In this document: positions 34,012 to 43,494 of the stretch, piece after piece
How positions within the stretch are numbered: position 1 is the first letter of the stretch
Layout of the letters: every line of letters starts with the position of its first letter
DNA from: Flavisolibacter nicotianae
Lineage (GTDB): Bacteria > Bacteroidota > Bacteroidia > Chitinophagales > Chitinophagaceae
Direction of reading: 5' to 3'
Assembly (NCBI RefSeq): GCF_003628535.1
Contig: NZ_RBCI01000002.1
Location: 310,001 to 374,000, forward strand
DNA: 64,000 bases
Notes under the pieces: generated by a model
Seen by the model: only the letters and a program-made list of their open reading frames with translations
Database searches by the model: none
Told to the model about the DNA's origin: nothing
Translations under genes and position numbers: made by a program

Positions 34012-34890
34012 ATGCTTAACATCTTTGCATTTCTTCGCCGGTATTTCACCTTCATCGTTTTTGTGGTTTTGCAGTTCGTCTCGTTGTGGATGCTGTTCAG
34101 CTACAATCGCTTTCACCGGGCTGCCTTCCTGGGCGTCGCTTCCGAAGTGACGGGACGCGTCAATACGCAGGTGGATAAGCTGGACGATTATTTTCACCAG
34201 GGCGAAGAGGCCCGGCGGGTACACCGCATGAACGACTCCCTGCTGAATTTACTGAAGTCGAACTTCGAATTCCAGGATACCACCCAACGCCTGGTCGTGG
34301 ATACGTTGCACTTCGATTCCACCGCCGCCATCCGCCGCTATACCTGGCGGGATGCCAAGGTGGTGTACAATACCATTAATTCCGAACAAAACTACCTGCA
34401 GCTCAACCGCGGCAGCCGGTATGGCATCCGCGATGAGATGGCCGTATTGAATTCGGATGGTGCCGTTGTGGGTGTGGTGGTCAACGTGAGCCCTAACTTC
34501 AGCCAGGTGATGAGCCTTTTGCACGTGCAAAGCTCTGTGAGTGCGGCGCACCAGAAGAGCGGTACGCTGGGCAAGGTGGAGTGGGATGGGAAAGACCCCA
34601 AATATGTCTGGCTCAAAGGTGTCTCGCGAAGCGTGGATGTAAAAGTTGGCGACAGCGTGGTGACCAGCCGCTATTCGTACAACTTCCCGCCCAACCACCT
34701 GATTGGGACCGTCAGCCAGATCAACAGCGACCCGTCTACCGGGTTTTACCTGTTGAAAGTAAAGACGGCGGCCAATTTCTCTACCATCCAACAGGTGTTC
34801 GTCGTGGAAAACCTGTTGCGGGAAGAGCAGTTGCGCCTGTCAAAGGAGACGGATAAAAAAATGGAACAACAAAAAAACAAACAACGGTGA
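34012..34890 (+). CDS. mreC: rod-shape protein MreC
   Basis: A protein of about 292 residues. A single N-terminal transmembrane helix (FTFIVFVVLQFVSLWMLF), a coiled coil (TQVDKLDDYFHQGEEARRVHRMNDSLLNLLKS) and the periplasmic MreC beta domains with NYLQLNRGSRYGIRDEMAVLNSDGAVVGVVVNVS and GDSVVTSRYSYNFPPNHLIGTV. It links MreB to periplasmic wall synthases. ATG 34012 is used; the GTG start of mreD overlaps its stop (GTGA). Confidence 0.95.
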   Translation: MLNIFAFLRRYFTFIVFVVLQFVSLWMLFSYNRFHRAAFLGVASEVTGRVNTQVDKLDDYFHQGEEARRVHRMNDSLLNLLKSNFEFQDTTQRLVVDTLHFDSTAAIRRYTWRDAKVVYNTINSEQNYLQLNRGSRYGIRDEMAVLNSDGAVVGVVVNVSPNFSQVMSLLHVQSSVSAAHQKSGTLGKVEWDGKDPKYVWLKGVSRSVDVKVGDSVVTSRYSYNFPPNHLIGTVSQINSDPSTGFYLLKVKTAANFSTIQQVFVVENLLREEQLRLSKETDKKMEQQKNKQR

Positions 34891-35420
34891 GCGACCTGGT
34901 AAGAAATTTCATCCGGCTGATAGTGTTTTTGCTGGTGCAAGTTTTTGTGCTGAACAAAATCCCCTTCCTGCACCAATTTGTTGTGCCCTACCTCTATTAT
35001 TTATTTATTCTCTGGCTGCCGTTTTCTCTTCCGCGGCCGGCTCTTTTGATCATTGGTTTTTTTACCGGGCTGCTGCTCGACTATTTCATGTGGCAACCCG
35101 GTTTGCATGCCGCCGCCTGTGTGCTCATTGCCTATATCCGGCCATTTATCATTGGCCTGCTGATACCGAAAGACACCAATGAATTCAACTACCGCGAACC
35201 GTCGCCACGGGCCATGGGCTGGGCGCCCTACACGGTATATGCCCTGGTGATGACCCTTGTGCATCACAGCTACCTCACCCTGTTGGAATGGCTGCAGTTC
35301 GGCACCTTCCTGCAATTTCTGGTCAAGGTGCTGGCAACAACGGCCATCAGCATGCTCCTGGTCTTTACAGCCGAATTGCTCTTCCCGCGAAAAGTAAAGT
35401 ACCGAACCAATACGGCGTAG
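34887..35420 (+). CDS. mreD: rod-shape protein MreD
   Basis: A 177-residue, five-span membrane protein (FIRLIVFLLVQVFVLNKIPFLHQFVVPYLYYLFILWLPF...) at the mreD position. The start is GTG 34887, overlapping the mreC stop by 4 nt. The usual next genes, mrdA (PBP2) and rodA, are not here: an unrelated lipoprotein gene follows after a repeat-filled gap. It ends in TAG, after which a heptamer-type repeat begins immediately. Confidence 0.9.
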   Translation: MSDLVRNFIRLIVFLLVQVFVLNKIPFLHQFVVPYLYYLFILWLPFSLPRPALLIIGFFTGLLLDYFMWQPGLHAAACVLIAYIRPFIIGLLIPKDTNEFNYREPSPRAMGWAPYTVYALVMTLVHHSYLTLLEWLQFGTFLQFLVKVLATTAISMLLVFTAELLFPRKVKYRTNTA

Positions 35421-35557
35421 GCAACAGGCGAACAAGGAAGATCGGATGGTGAAGAAGCTTCTCTGTTCATTTTTCTTTTGACTTAGCCTTCCTACAAGTT
35501 GAAGGCAATGATGAACGGGAAACACCTCTAAAATCTTCCTTCCTTGTTCATTTGTTC
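35421..35557. repeat. inverted heptamer-like repeat after mreD
   Basis: The left arm (35421-35455; GCAACAG, GCGAACA, AGGAAGA, TCGGATG, GTGAAGA) begins at the base after the mreD stop. The right arm (35531-35557) is its imperfect inverted copy (ATCTTCCTTCCTTGTTC...). The 208-nt gap to the next gene contains only this element and a -7 box. Confidence 0.65.
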
Positions 35558-35614
35558 GGGGAGTTTTAGTCTATCCTTAGGAAAGGCGCTTTCCTGCATC
35601 ACCGCGAAAGGGCT

Positions 35615-35622
35615 TATGTTTG
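35615..35622 (+). promoter_or_regulatory. -7 box giving leaderless mRNA
   Basis: TATGTTTG, an exact TAnnTTTG match, 6 nt before the ATG at 35629. Confidence 0.5.
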
Positions 35623-35628
35623 CCCCGC

Positions 35629-37029
35629 ATGCGAAAGGCTTCATTTTTCACCGCTACGTTACTGCTTTTCATCGCGGCTGCCTGGACAGCCGTTTCTACC
35701 GGCTGCGCCAACATTATTCCCCCTTCCGGCGGACCCAGGGACACCCTCGCCCCGCGGTTGGTTTCGGCACTGCCCAAGGACTCTACGCTGAATTTCCGGT
35801 CCAACCGGGTAACGTTGAACTTTGACGAATACGTTGACCTGCAGGAAGTGCAGAACAACTTGCTCTTCACACCCACCTTCGAGGTGAACCCCGAAGTGTC
35901 GGTCAGGGGCAAAACGGTAACCGTCCGCTTTCGCGACAGCCTTCTTCCAAACACTACCTACCTGCTGAATTTCGGCAATGCCATCCGGGACATGAACGAA
36001 TCCAACCCAATTCGCAATTTCATCTACACATTCTCTACCGGGCCTGCCCTCGACTCGCTGACCCTGTCGGGAAAAGTGACGCTGGCCGAAAACGGCAAAA
36101 CCGATTCGATGCTGATCGTGATGTTGCACCGCAATTTGACCGACTCGGCCGTGGTAAAAGAACGGCCGGTGTATGTGGCGAGGGTGGATGCCAGCGGGAA
36201 TTTCCGCTTTCAAAATTTGCCAAGGGACACATTTGCCATTTATGCGTTGGGAGAGGCCGGCATCGTGCGGCGCTACCAAAACAAGAACCAGTATTTTGCC
36301 TTTGCCGACAGCGCGGTGGTGCCCGGTGCTTCCCGCGACCTGACGCTCTACGCCTACCGCGAACAGCCAACGAAAACCACAACGGCGGCCCCGGGGCAAA
36401 CCCGTGGTGCGGCTGCGGCAGACCGGCGCCTCCGGTTTACCAACACGTCCGGTACGCTGGACCTGCAGCGTGATTTTGTGCTCACCTTTCAAACGCCGTT
36501 GCGCCGGTACGATTCCACACAGATGGCGCTAAGCACCGACAGTGCCTTTACCCCGGCTCCGTTTATCACCTTGCTCGATACATCCCGTACGCAGCTCTCC
36601 ATCCGGTCGCAGTGGAGAGAAGGGACGCCCTATCACCTGGTGCTGGGAAAAGATTTTGCCGAGGACACGGCCGGCCGGCGACTCCTGAAAAGCGACACGC
36701 TGAATTTTTCCACCAAAAAAATCGCCGATTACGGCCAGTTGCGCCTGCGCATCCGCAATGCCGATACGGCCCGCCGGCCCGTGTTGCAGTTTGTGCAGAG
36801 TGGCCAGGTGGTCTTTTCGGCACTGCTTCCGCCGGGGGGTATTTTTACGGCAAGGCTTTTCAATCCCGGCGACTATGAACTGCAGGTTTTATACGACGCC
36901 AACGGCAACGGCAAGTGGGACCCGGGCCATTTTTTTGGCACCAAACGGCAACCCGAAATTGTGGTTCCGCTCAAGCAGGGCATCAATGTAAAAGCGGCCT
37001 GGGACAACGAATTTGAGCGGTCTTTATAA
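35629..37029 (+). CDS. Ig-like domain lipoprotein
   Basis: A protein of about 466 residues. A signal peptide with a lipobox (STGCANIIPPSGGPRDTLAPRLV) is followed by an SbsA/BIG_5-type Ig-like domain (about 35-135: VTLNFDEYVDLQEVQNNLLFTPTFEVNPEVSVRGKTVTVRF). A carboxypeptidase-like beta region follows (about 140-235: LSGKVTLAENGKTDSMLIVMLH), then further Ig-like strands to a C-terminal DANGNGKWDPGHFFGTKRQPE calcium-like loop. This is a common Bacteroidota outer-membrane lipoprotein of unknown role. It precedes recR. Confidence 0.88.
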   Translation: MRKASFFTATLLLFIAAAWTAVSTGCANIIPPSGGPRDTLAPRLVSALPKDSTLNFRSNRVTLNFDEYVDLQEVQNNLLFTPTFEVNPEVSVRGKTVTVRFRDSLLPNTTYLLNFGNAIRDMNESNPIRNFIYTFSTGPALDSLTLSGKVTLAENGKTDSMLIVMLHRNLTDSAVVKERPVYVARVDASGNFRFQNLPRDTFAIYALGEAGIVRRYQNKNQYFAFADSAVVPGASRDLTLYAYREQPTKTTTAAPGQTRGAAAADRRLRFTNTSGTLDLQRDFVLTFQTPLRRYDSTQMALSTDSAFTPAPFITLLDTSRTQLSIRSQWREGTPYHLVLGKDFAEDTAGRRLLKSDTLNFSTKKIADYGQLRLRIRNADTARRPVLQFVQSGQVVFSALLPPGGIFTARLFNPGDYELQVLYDANGNGKWDPGHFFGTKRQPEIVVPLKQGINVKAAWDNEFERSL

Positions 37030-37063
37030 AGCCTTTTTAACACCGTTTGCGGGGGCAAAACTG

Positions 37064-37071
37064 TACATTTG
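37064..37071 (+). promoter_or_regulatory. -7 box giving leaderless recR mRNA
   Basis: TACATTTG, 6 nt before the recR ATG at 37078. A TTTG lies at 37046 with a short 14-nt spacer. Confidence 0.5.
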
Positions 37072-37077
37072 TACACT

Positions 37078-37695
37078 ATGCAATTCTCTTCTTCTCTCCT
37101 CGAAAATGCCGTGAACGAGTTTGCAAAATTGCCCGGCATTGGCAAGAAAACCGCCCTGCGCCTGGTGCTCCATTTGCTGAAACAGGAAAGCGAAGATGTG
37201 CAGCATTTCAGCGAGGTGGTGAGCCGCATGCGCAGCGAAATCAAGTTTTGCCAGCGCTGCCACAACGTGGCCGATGCCGATATCTGTTCCATTTGTGCCA
37301 ACAGCCTGCGCAAGCAGGAAATGATCTGCGTGGTGGAGAACATCCGCGACGTGATTGCACTGGAAAGCACCCAGCAATACAGCGGTACCTATCACGTACT
37401 GGGCGGTGTGATTTCTCCGCTCGACGGCGTTGGTCCGAATCAACTGAACATCGACACGCTGGTTCACCGTGTGCAGAAAGAAGAAACGGCCGAGGTGATT
37501 TTTGCGCTCAGTCCAACCATCCAGGGCGATACGACGATTTACTATATCCAGAAAAAACTGCCGGCAGCTACAAAGGTGACCACCATTGCCCGCGGCATTG
37601 CCTTTGGCGGCGAGCTGGAATACGCCGATGAAATGACGCTGGCCCGCAGCCTGCAAAACCGTTTGCCAGTCGACAGCTATGTCAGCAGCCGGTAA
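37078..37695 (+). CDS. recR: recombination protein RecR
   Basis: A 205-residue protein. Helix-hairpin-helix LPGIGKKTALRLVLHLL, C4 zinc finger CQRCHNVADADICSIC, Toprim domain MICVVENIRDVIALE ... GTYHVLGGVISPLDGVGPNQLNI and the Walker-B-like GGELEYADEMTLARSLQNR. It acts with RecO/RecF in loading RecA at gaps. It starts at ATG 37078; the frame extends to TTG 37069. The 460-nt gap after it belongs to the metH leader. Confidence 0.96.
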   Translation: MQFSSSLLENAVNEFAKLPGIGKKTALRLVLHLLKQESEDVQHFSEVVSRMRSEIKFCQRCHNVADADICSICANSLRKQEMICVVENIRDVIALESTQQYSGTYHVLGGVISPLDGVGPNQLNIDTLVHRVQKEETAEVIFALSPTIQGDTTIYYIQKKLPAATKVTTIARGIAFGGELEYADEMTLARSLQNRLPVDSYVSSR

Positions 37696-37948
37696 AGCGC
37701 CGGTCCCGCTAAAAGGGCGAGGCAGGTGGCTGCGATCTTTTACAAGTATTCGTTTATTTTCATCTTTTCTTTTTTTATGTAACGAGCAACGGGCTATCGA
37801 TGGGACTTTTGTTGCGTCGCACACCGCATCGTTCGCATGGCTATTCAGCAAATGCTGTCTTGTCAAGACAAGCTGCTGCACCGAAAGCATAAGAGAGGAC
37901 AGAAAAACGAGCCAGATTCTGCTCTTCAGGGAGACAGGTGATTTGCCT

Positions 37949-38158
37949 TATATTTGCACCACAGGCGGATTTGTTTATTGTTCGGCCTTAATTGAACTAA
38001 TAAACGCAGAAACTCTCCAACCAAGTTTTTCCTGACGTTTATTGGTCCAGTACACGTGAGACGTGAGAAGTCAAACGTGAAACAAAATAGTCTGGTCAGG
38101 CTACGTTCACTCCTGTTTCACCTCTCACGTTTGACGTTTCACGATTTAAATTAATGCA
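37949..38158 (+). promoter_or_regulatory. metH promoter and structured leader
   Basis: TATATTTG (37949-37956) predicts an mRNA start near 37963 and a leader of about 195 nt. The leader can fold two exclusive hairpins: GTTTATT-GTTC (37973-37983) with GAAC-AATAAAC (37994-38005), or AATAAACG (37999-38006) with CGTTTATT (38036-38043). The heptamer hairpin follows directly before the start codon. I recognise no known SAM or B12 riboswitch. Between recR and this promoter (37696-37948) I see nothing clear. Confidence 0.45.
38054..38143. repeat. inverted heptamer-periodic repeat before metH
   Basis: Left arm: ACGTGAG, ACGTGAG, AAGTCAA, ACGTGAA, ACAAAAT (38054-38088), exact period 7. Right arm: TTTCACC, TCTCACG, TTTGACG, TTTCACG (38116-38143), exact period 7. 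The arms pair over about 30 positions with roughly 22 matches. The repeat ends 15 nt before the metH ATG. Confidence 0.85.
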
Positions 38159-39193
38159 ATGGCAAACATTCAAGACTTACTCAAACAACGCATCCTGGTA
38201 ATTGACGGCGCCATGGGCACCATGATCCAGCGCTATAAACTCACTGAACAGGACTACCGCGGCGAACGATTCAAGGACTGGCCTTCCGACCTGAAAGGCA
38301 ACAACGATCTTTTGTGTTTAACGCAACCGCAGATCATCAAAGCCATTCACAAGGAATACCTGGCGGCCGGCGCCGACATCATTGAGACCAATACGTTCAA
38401 TTCGCAAAAAGTTTCATTGGCCGATTACGGCATGGAAACCCTGGCGTACGAGATCAATGTGGCTGCTGCAAAAATTGCCCGTGAAGCCATCGCGGAATTC
38501 AATTCGCCGGAGCCCAAGTTCGTGGCCGGTGCCATCGGCCCGTTGAACAAAACACTTTCCCTGTCGCCGGATGTAAACAACCCCGGCTTCCGTGCGCTGA
38601 GTTTTGACGAAGCGGTAGCAGCCTATTACGAGCAGGTAAAAGGATTGACAGAAGGGGGCGTAGACCTGCTTTTGATTGAGACGATCTTCGACACCCTCAA
38701 TGCAAAGGCTGCCATTTTTGCCATCAAAAAATATTTCCGCGATACCAAACAGGAAGAACGGCCGATCATGATCAGCGGTACCATCACCGATGCATCGGGA
38801 AGAACCCTGAGCGGGCAAACGCTGGAAGCGTTTTACAATTCCATCCGTCATGCACGGCCGCTGAGCATCGGCTTGAACTGTGCGCTGGGTGCGCAGGAAA
38901 TGCGTCCGCACGTTGAGGAACTGAGTCACCTTGCCGAATGTTTTACCTCGGCTTATCCCAATGCCGGACTGCCCAATGCCATGGGCGAATACGACGAACA
39001 GCCGGAAGACACCGCCCACTTTATCGAAGACTGGGCAAAAGAAGGTTTTGTAAACATCGTAGGCGGCTGCTGCGGTACAACGCCGGATCATATCCGGCAC
39101 ATTGCCGACCATGTAAAGAAGATCAGGCCACGTCCGTTGCCGGTGGTGGAGACAAGCGTGCAAACAGAAAAAGAAGAAGCGGCCATCTCTTAA
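38159..39193 (+). CDS. metH: methionine synthase N-terminal module (homocysteine S-methyltransferase)
   Basis: A 344-residue protein equal to the homocysteine-binding barrel of Met[39 protein letters not shown], and zinc cysteines in [13 protein letters not shown] and [13 protein letters not shown]. In E. coli MetH these are the first 350 residues of a single 1227-residue chain; here the module is a separate gene, and the remaining modules follow 61 nt later. The two proteins must work together to transfer methyl from methyl-cobalamin to homocysteine. Such split metH genes occur in other Bacteroidota. Confidence 0.93.
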   Translation: MANIQDLLKQRILVIDGAMGTMIQRYKLTEQDYRGERFKDWPSDLKGNNDLLCLTQPQIIKAIHKEYLAAGADIIETNTFNSQKVSLADYGMETLAYEINVAAAKIAREAIAEFNSPEPKFVAGAIGPLNKTLSLSPDVNNPGFRALSFDEAVAAYYEQVKGLTEGGVDLLLIETIFDTLNAKAAIFAIKKYFRDTKQEERPIMISGTITDASGRTLSGQTLEAFYNSIRHARPLSIGLNCALGAQEMRPHVEELSHLAECFTSAYPNAGLPNAMGEYDEQPEDTAHFIEDWAKEGFVNIVGGCCGTTPDHIRHIADHVKKIRPRPLPVVETSVQTEKEEAAIS

Positions 39194-39253
39194 ATTCAAA
39201 CGTGTGTAAACAACCCCTGGCGCTTTGATGCCTGCGTGGTTCAAAACAATATT

Positions 39254-41944
39254 ATGAGCGAAGCGACGATCATCAAACCCTATCTGCGCCTTTCCGGCCT
39301 TGAGCCGCTAACCATCCGTCCCGAATCGAATTTTGTGAATGTGGGTGAACGGTGTAACGTAACCGGTTCTAAAAAATTTGCCCGCCTCATTCGTGAAAAC
39401 AAATACGAAGAAGCGCTTTCCGTTGCCCGCCAGCAGGTGGAAAACGGTGCGCAGGTGCTCGATGTAAACATGGACGACGCACTGCTGGACGGCGTGAAGG
39501 CTATGACCACCTTCCTGAATCTTTTGCAGGCAGAACCGGACATTGCGAAAATTCCCGTCATGATTGACTCATCCAAATTCGAGATCATCGAAGCGGGATT
39601 GAAATGTGTGCAGGGCAAGTGCATTGTGAACTCCATTTCGATGAAAGAAGGTGAAGAGAAGTTTATTGAACAGGCCTTCATTTGCCAGGCATACGGAGCG
39701 GCTGTGGTGGTGATGGCGTTCGACGAGCAAGGGCAGGCCGATACCCTGCAACGAAGAATTGACATTTGCGAAAAAGCCTACAAAATCCTCACGGAAGTCG
39801 TGGGCTTCGATCCGCAGGATATCATCTTCGATCCCAACATCTTCGCCATTGCCACCGGGATTGAAGAGCACAACAACTATGCAGTTGATTTTATCGATGC
39901 CACCCGCATCATCAAGCAAAAGATGCCGCTGGCAAAGATCAGCGGTGGTGTGAGCAACGTTTCGTTTTCCTTCCGTGGCAACGACCCGGTGCGGGAAGCC
40001 ATACATGCCGTGTTCCTCTACCATGCCATCAGGGCCGGTATGGACATGGGTATTGTGAATGCGGGTCAGTTGATCGTGTACGATGAAATTGAACCGCAAC
40101 TGCGGGAACTGTGCGAAGACGTGGTCCTGAACCGGAGAGAGGATGCAACGGAACGCCTGGTTGCCTTTGCCGAAACCGTCAAGGCAAAAGACAAGGCTGA
40201 AGTGAAAGACGAGGCCTGGCGTTCCACCTCGGTGGAAGAACGGCTGAAACATGCACTGGTCAACGGGATCACAGACTACATCGATGGCGATACCGAAGAA
40301 GCGAGACAAAAATATCCAAAACCACTCGATGTGATCGAAGGGCCGCTGATGGCCGGGATGGACGTGGTGGGCGACCTGTTTGGCAGCGGTAAAATGTTTT
40401 TGCCGCAGGTGGTGAAAAGTGCAAGGGTGATGAAAAAAGCCGTTGCTGTTTTAACGCCATTCATTGAAAAAGAAAAAGAAGAGAAAGCCGCAAGAGGTGA
40501 AATTTCACCTTCCGGTGCCGCCAAAGTTTTGATGGCAACCGTGAAAGGCGATGTGCACGACATTGGTAAAAACATCGTGGGTGTTGTGTTGGGATGCAAT
40601 GGTTACGAGGTAGTGGACCTGGGTGTGATGGTGCCGGCAGAAAAAATCCTGGAGACTGCACAAAAAGAAGGCGCGGATGTGATCGGACTCAGTGGGCTGA
40701 TCACGCCGTCGCTGGACGAGATGGTGCACATTGCCCGTGAGATGAAACGTCGCAATATGAAGCAGCCGCTTTTGATTGGCGGTGCCACAACTTCACGTAC
40801 CCATACGGCAGTAAAAATTGCTCCCGAATATGAGAACGGTGTTGTGCACGTGCTGGATGCCTCCCGCAGTGTAACGGTGGTGAGCAACTTGCTGAACAAG
40901 GAAGGCAAGGCGCAATTCCTGCAGCAAACCCAAAACGAATACCTAGCCCTGCGCAACCAGTTTCTCAATAAACAAAAGCACAAAGTACAGATCCCTTACG
41001 AAGAGGCGGTGGTGACCAAGGAATATTTCGACTGGAAAAACTACAAACCAACCAGGCCCGCCACCGATGGCATTAAGGTGTTGAAAGAATTTGATCTTGG
41101 CACCATTGCCAGGTACATCGACTGGGGGCCGTTCTTTATTGGATGGGAAATGCCCGGACGTTTCCCGGAAGTGCTCAGCGATAAAATCTTCGGTGCGGAG
41201 GCGACACGTTTATACAACGATGCGCAGAAGATGGTGGAGAAAATCGTTGCCGAAAAATGGTTCTCGGCCAATGGCGTGATCGGCTTCTGGCCGGCTCATT
41301 CAAACAACCGCGATACCATCACCCTGCAAACGGCAAACGGCGAAGTGAAGTTGGAATCGCTGCGCCAGCAGATGAAAAAAGCGGTTGGGCAACCGTCTTA
41401 TTCCCTGGCCGATTTCGTAGCTCCCGACACCTTCTCGCAAGACTACATGGGTGCCTTTGCCGTAACCATTCAGGGTGCACGGGAACACATTGATCGTTTT
41501 GCCTCCGAATACGACGAATACAACAAGATTCTGGTGCAGATCCTTGCCGACCGTTTTGTGGAAGCCTTTGCCGAATGCCTGCATGAAAACGTGCGAAAAG
41601 AGTATTGGGGCTATGCCAAGGATGAAAACCTGACAAACGAAGAACTGATCAAAGAAGGCTACAAAGGCATTCGCCCGGCGCCGGGTTATCCTGCCTGTCC
41701 GGACCATACAGAGAAATTGAAATTGTTCTCTTTGTTGAATGCAACCGAGAACATCGGCATTGAACTTACAGAAAGCCTGGCCATGAACCCGCCGGCTTCT
41801 GTCTGTGGCTGGTATTTTGCACATCCCGGAAGTCATTACTTCGGCATTGGCAAGATCGGTCGCGACCAACTGGAAGATTATGCCAAGCGCAAGGGCATGA
41901 GCCTCGAAGAAGCGGAAAAATGGCTACGGCCGGTGCTGGAGTAA
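39254..41944 (+). CDS. metH: cobalamin-dependent methionine synthase, folate/B12/activation modules
   Basis: An 896-residue protein. Pterin-binding domain (about 1-300: [42 protein letters not shown]). B12 cap and Rossmann domains (about 320-560) carry the lower-ligand His in [24 protein letters not shown]. The SAM-dependent reactivation domain (about 570-890) has [32 protein letters not shown] and [15 protein letters not shown]. It completes the split MetH with the upstream gene. ATG 39254 is used; the frame extends to GTG 39236. Confidence 0.94.
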   Translation: MSEATIIKPYLRLSGLEPLTIRPESNFVNVGERCNVTGSKKFARLIRENKYEEALSVARQQVENGAQVLDVNMDDALLDGVKAMTTFLNLLQAEPDIAKIPVMIDSSKFEIIEAGLKCVQGKCIVNSISMKEGEEKFIEQAFICQAYGAAVVVMAFDEQGQADTLQRRIDICEKAYKILTEVVGFDPQDIIFDPNIFAIATGIEEHNNYAVDFIDATRIIKQKMPLAKISGGVSNVSFSFRGNDPVREAIHAVFLYHAIRAGMDMGIVNAGQLIVYDEIEPQLRELCEDVVLNRREDATERLVAFAETVKAKDKAEVKDEAWRSTSVEERLKHALVNGITDYIDGDTEEARQKYPKPLDVIEGPLMAGMDVVGDLFGSGKMFLPQVVKSARVMKKAVAVLTPFIEKEKEEKAARGEISPSGAAKVLMATVKGDVHDIGKNIVGVVLGCNGYEVVDLGVMVPAEKILETAQKEGADVIGLSGLITPSLDEMVHIAREMKRRNMKQPLLIGGATTSRTHTAVKIAPEYENGVVHVLDASRSVTVVSNLLNKEGKAQFLQQTQNEYLALRNQFLNKQKHKVQIPYEEAVVTKEYFDWKNYKPTRPATDGIKVLKEFDLGTIARYIDWGPFFIGWEMPGRFPEVLSDKIFGAEATRLYNDAQKMVEKIVAEKWFSANGVIGFWPAHSNNRDTITLQTANGEVKLESLRQQMKKAVGQPSYSLADFVAPDTFSQDYMGAFAVTIQGAREHIDRFASEYDEYNKILVQILADRFVEAFAECLHENVRKEYWGYAKDENLTNEELIKEGYKGIRPAPGYPACPDHTEKLKLFSLLNATENIGIELTESLAMNPPASVCGWYFAHPGSHYFGIGKIGRDQLEDYAKRKGMSLEEAEKWLRPVLE

Positions 41945-41959
41945 AATGCATTCGTTCTC

Positions 41960-41996
41960 AAATAAAAAGTCCCGCTGCTGGCGGGACTTTTTATTT
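41960..41996. terminator. bidirectional terminator after metH
   Basis: A perfect 16-bp stem, AAATAAAAAGTCCCGC with GCGGGACTTTTTATTT, around TGCTG. It serves metH and the convergent gene at 42006. Confidence 0.95.
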
Positions 41997-42005
41997 GTAT
42001 TGAGG

Positions 42006-42956
42006 TTATTGTTGCTGGTAGGCTCTGCCTGATTGGATCAGGCGCTGGCGTGCGGTATTTCCCGGAACGGCAATATGTGTTGCCGGATCGTACTCTTTTC
42101 CCACAGCCGGAGAACCTTGCGGCACCCAGATGTTCACAATGGTATTGGTATAGGAATAAGGAAGGTAACGGACATAATAGCCATCGGGATGAAACGACCA
42201 GCGACCGCTTGGAATATCCAATGAGCCTTCGCCCTTTGGTGCAAGACCGGCCAGTACGGCCACTCTCTCCATTTCGTCATAACTGCTGCTGGCACTTGTC
42301 AGCATGCCACGCAACTGGTTTTCTGCTTCCAGGACGGCTTTCACGCCGGCCGGCAAACCATCCATGCCTTTTTGCATCAGGGCATTGGGGATCAGCCCAA
42401 TGGCGCCGCCATTGAGTTGCACCAGTTGTTTGGGGGTCAGCAGAAGGGCTGCGACGGCTTTTAGTTTGGTTTGCAGGTCATCGAATTTTGCACGGGCTAT
42501 GATGGACCAAAGCAGTAGTTGAATATCGTGCTGGTCGATCTCGGGGTGGTTAACGGAGTTTCGCACAATCGCCTTCACCACTTCTTCCTGCGGACCTAAG
42601 GGCGGAGCAAAAAGGTACCCGTCACCGCCGCCAGGACCGTGGGTGCCGGCCTTCAAGCAATAACTCTGGTCGTGCAACTCGTAGTATCCGGGCTGCAGCA
42701 CAAAGCCGCCGTTGGGTGTTCGCTGCAACGTCATCAGGCTTCGTTTTGCTTCCCTTGGCGTAAATTGATCAAGGCTGTCGACCGCCCACCTGGCATCGGT
42801 GAGAGAGGTGGTGATAGGGGCCGGTTTTTTCAATATATCCTGAACAGGATTGCTATCCAGTTCGCTGGCGGCTTTCTTCAGAATGTTTTTGAACTGTGCG
42901 TCTGCACCCAATCCAAACAGGCAGAAAGCGGAGAGGAGCGTTACGATGTGTTTCAT
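42006..42956 (-). CDS. secreted protein of unknown family
   Basis: About 316 residues with a signal peptide (MKHIVTLLSAFCLFGLGADAQ). The centre has a distinctive region, VLQPGYYELHDQSYCLKAGTHGP, then GGGDGYLFAPPLG and HPEIDQHDIQLLLWSIIARA, followed by a long helical part and a C-terminal beta region (SLDIPSGRWSFHPDGYYVRYLPYS, NIWVPQGS). I have seen this layout only in Bacteroidota proteins without assigned function. The first ATG at 42962 is equally possible. Confidence 0.7.
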   Translation of the reverse strand: MKHIVTLLSAFCLFGLGADAQFKNILKKAASELDSNPVQDILKKPAPITTSLTDARWAVDSLDQFTPREAKRSLMTLQRTPNGGFVLQPGYYELHDQSYCLKAGTHGPGGGDGYLFAPPLGPQEEVVKAIVRNSVNHPEIDQHDIQLLLWSIIARAKFDDLQTKLKAVAALLLTPKQLVQLNGGAIGLIPNALMQKGMDGLPAGVKAVLEAENQLRGMLTSASSSYDEMERVAVLAGLAPKGEGSLDIPSGRWSFHPDGYYVRYLPYSYTNTIVNIWVPQGSPAVGKEYDPATHIAVPGNTARQRLIQSGRAYQQQ

Positions 42957-42986
42957 ATGCATGGTTTTGATGGTTAATATGGGTCA

Positions 42987-43439
42987 TCAGTTGATAGATT
43001 CGCGAAGCCTTTCCACTTCACGGGCATCCTTGTACGCTCTTACAAGCGCAACCACGATCAGGATTTTCAGTATAAACCCTTTGACGATGTTGGTGGGATC
43101 CACAAACATCATCCCGATATGAATGACAACATAGGTAGCCAGCGCCGTGATGAATGCAGCGGCTGGCTTTTTGTAACTCCACAGCGCCAGTGCCAAGAAA
43201 ATAACACCGATGCCCGCATCGATCATGCCGGCAACCAGGGCCACGGTTGGATCCTGTGTGGACGCGTATTCCCAAATGCCGATGCCGGCCTGCAGTGCCG
43301 CAATGACATAAAGCCAGATGCGGGCTGTTTTTAAACTTTTTTCATATGGCTTTGTATCTGCCAGGTCGCTGAAGATGGTTTCCTGTGGTTGCGATAGATC
43401 CGGTGAAAAGACATCGTTGGGTGATTGTTGTGTTTCCAT
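42987..43439 (-). CDS. four-span membrane protein of unknown function
   Basis: 150 residues. A polar N-terminal tail of about 40 residues (METQQSPNDVFSPDLSQPQ...) is followed by four hydrophobic helices (IWLYVIAALQAGIGIWEYA, ALVAGMIDAGIGVIFLALALWSY, FITALATYVVIHIGMMF, ILKILIVVALVRAY) and a charged end. No family is recognised. It is 30 nt upstream of the unknown secreted gene on the same strand, possibly co-transcribed. Confidence 0.7.
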   Translation of the reverse strand: METQQSPNDVFSPDLSQPQETIFSDLADTKPYEKSLKTARIWLYVIAALQAGIGIWEYASTQDPTVALVAGMIDAGIGVIFLALALWSYKKPAAAFITALATYVVIHIGMMFVDPTNIVKGFILKILIVVALVRAYKDAREVERLRESIN

Positions 43440-43494
43440 TGTTTTGGTTGTTTCACTAAATATAAGTCATCTCTGCCGGCACCGCAACGAGTGG

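Noticed and set aside
37963-38158. Known SAM or cobalamin riboswitch before metH
   Set aside because: I could not find the conserved core of any class I know; only alternative stems are visible.
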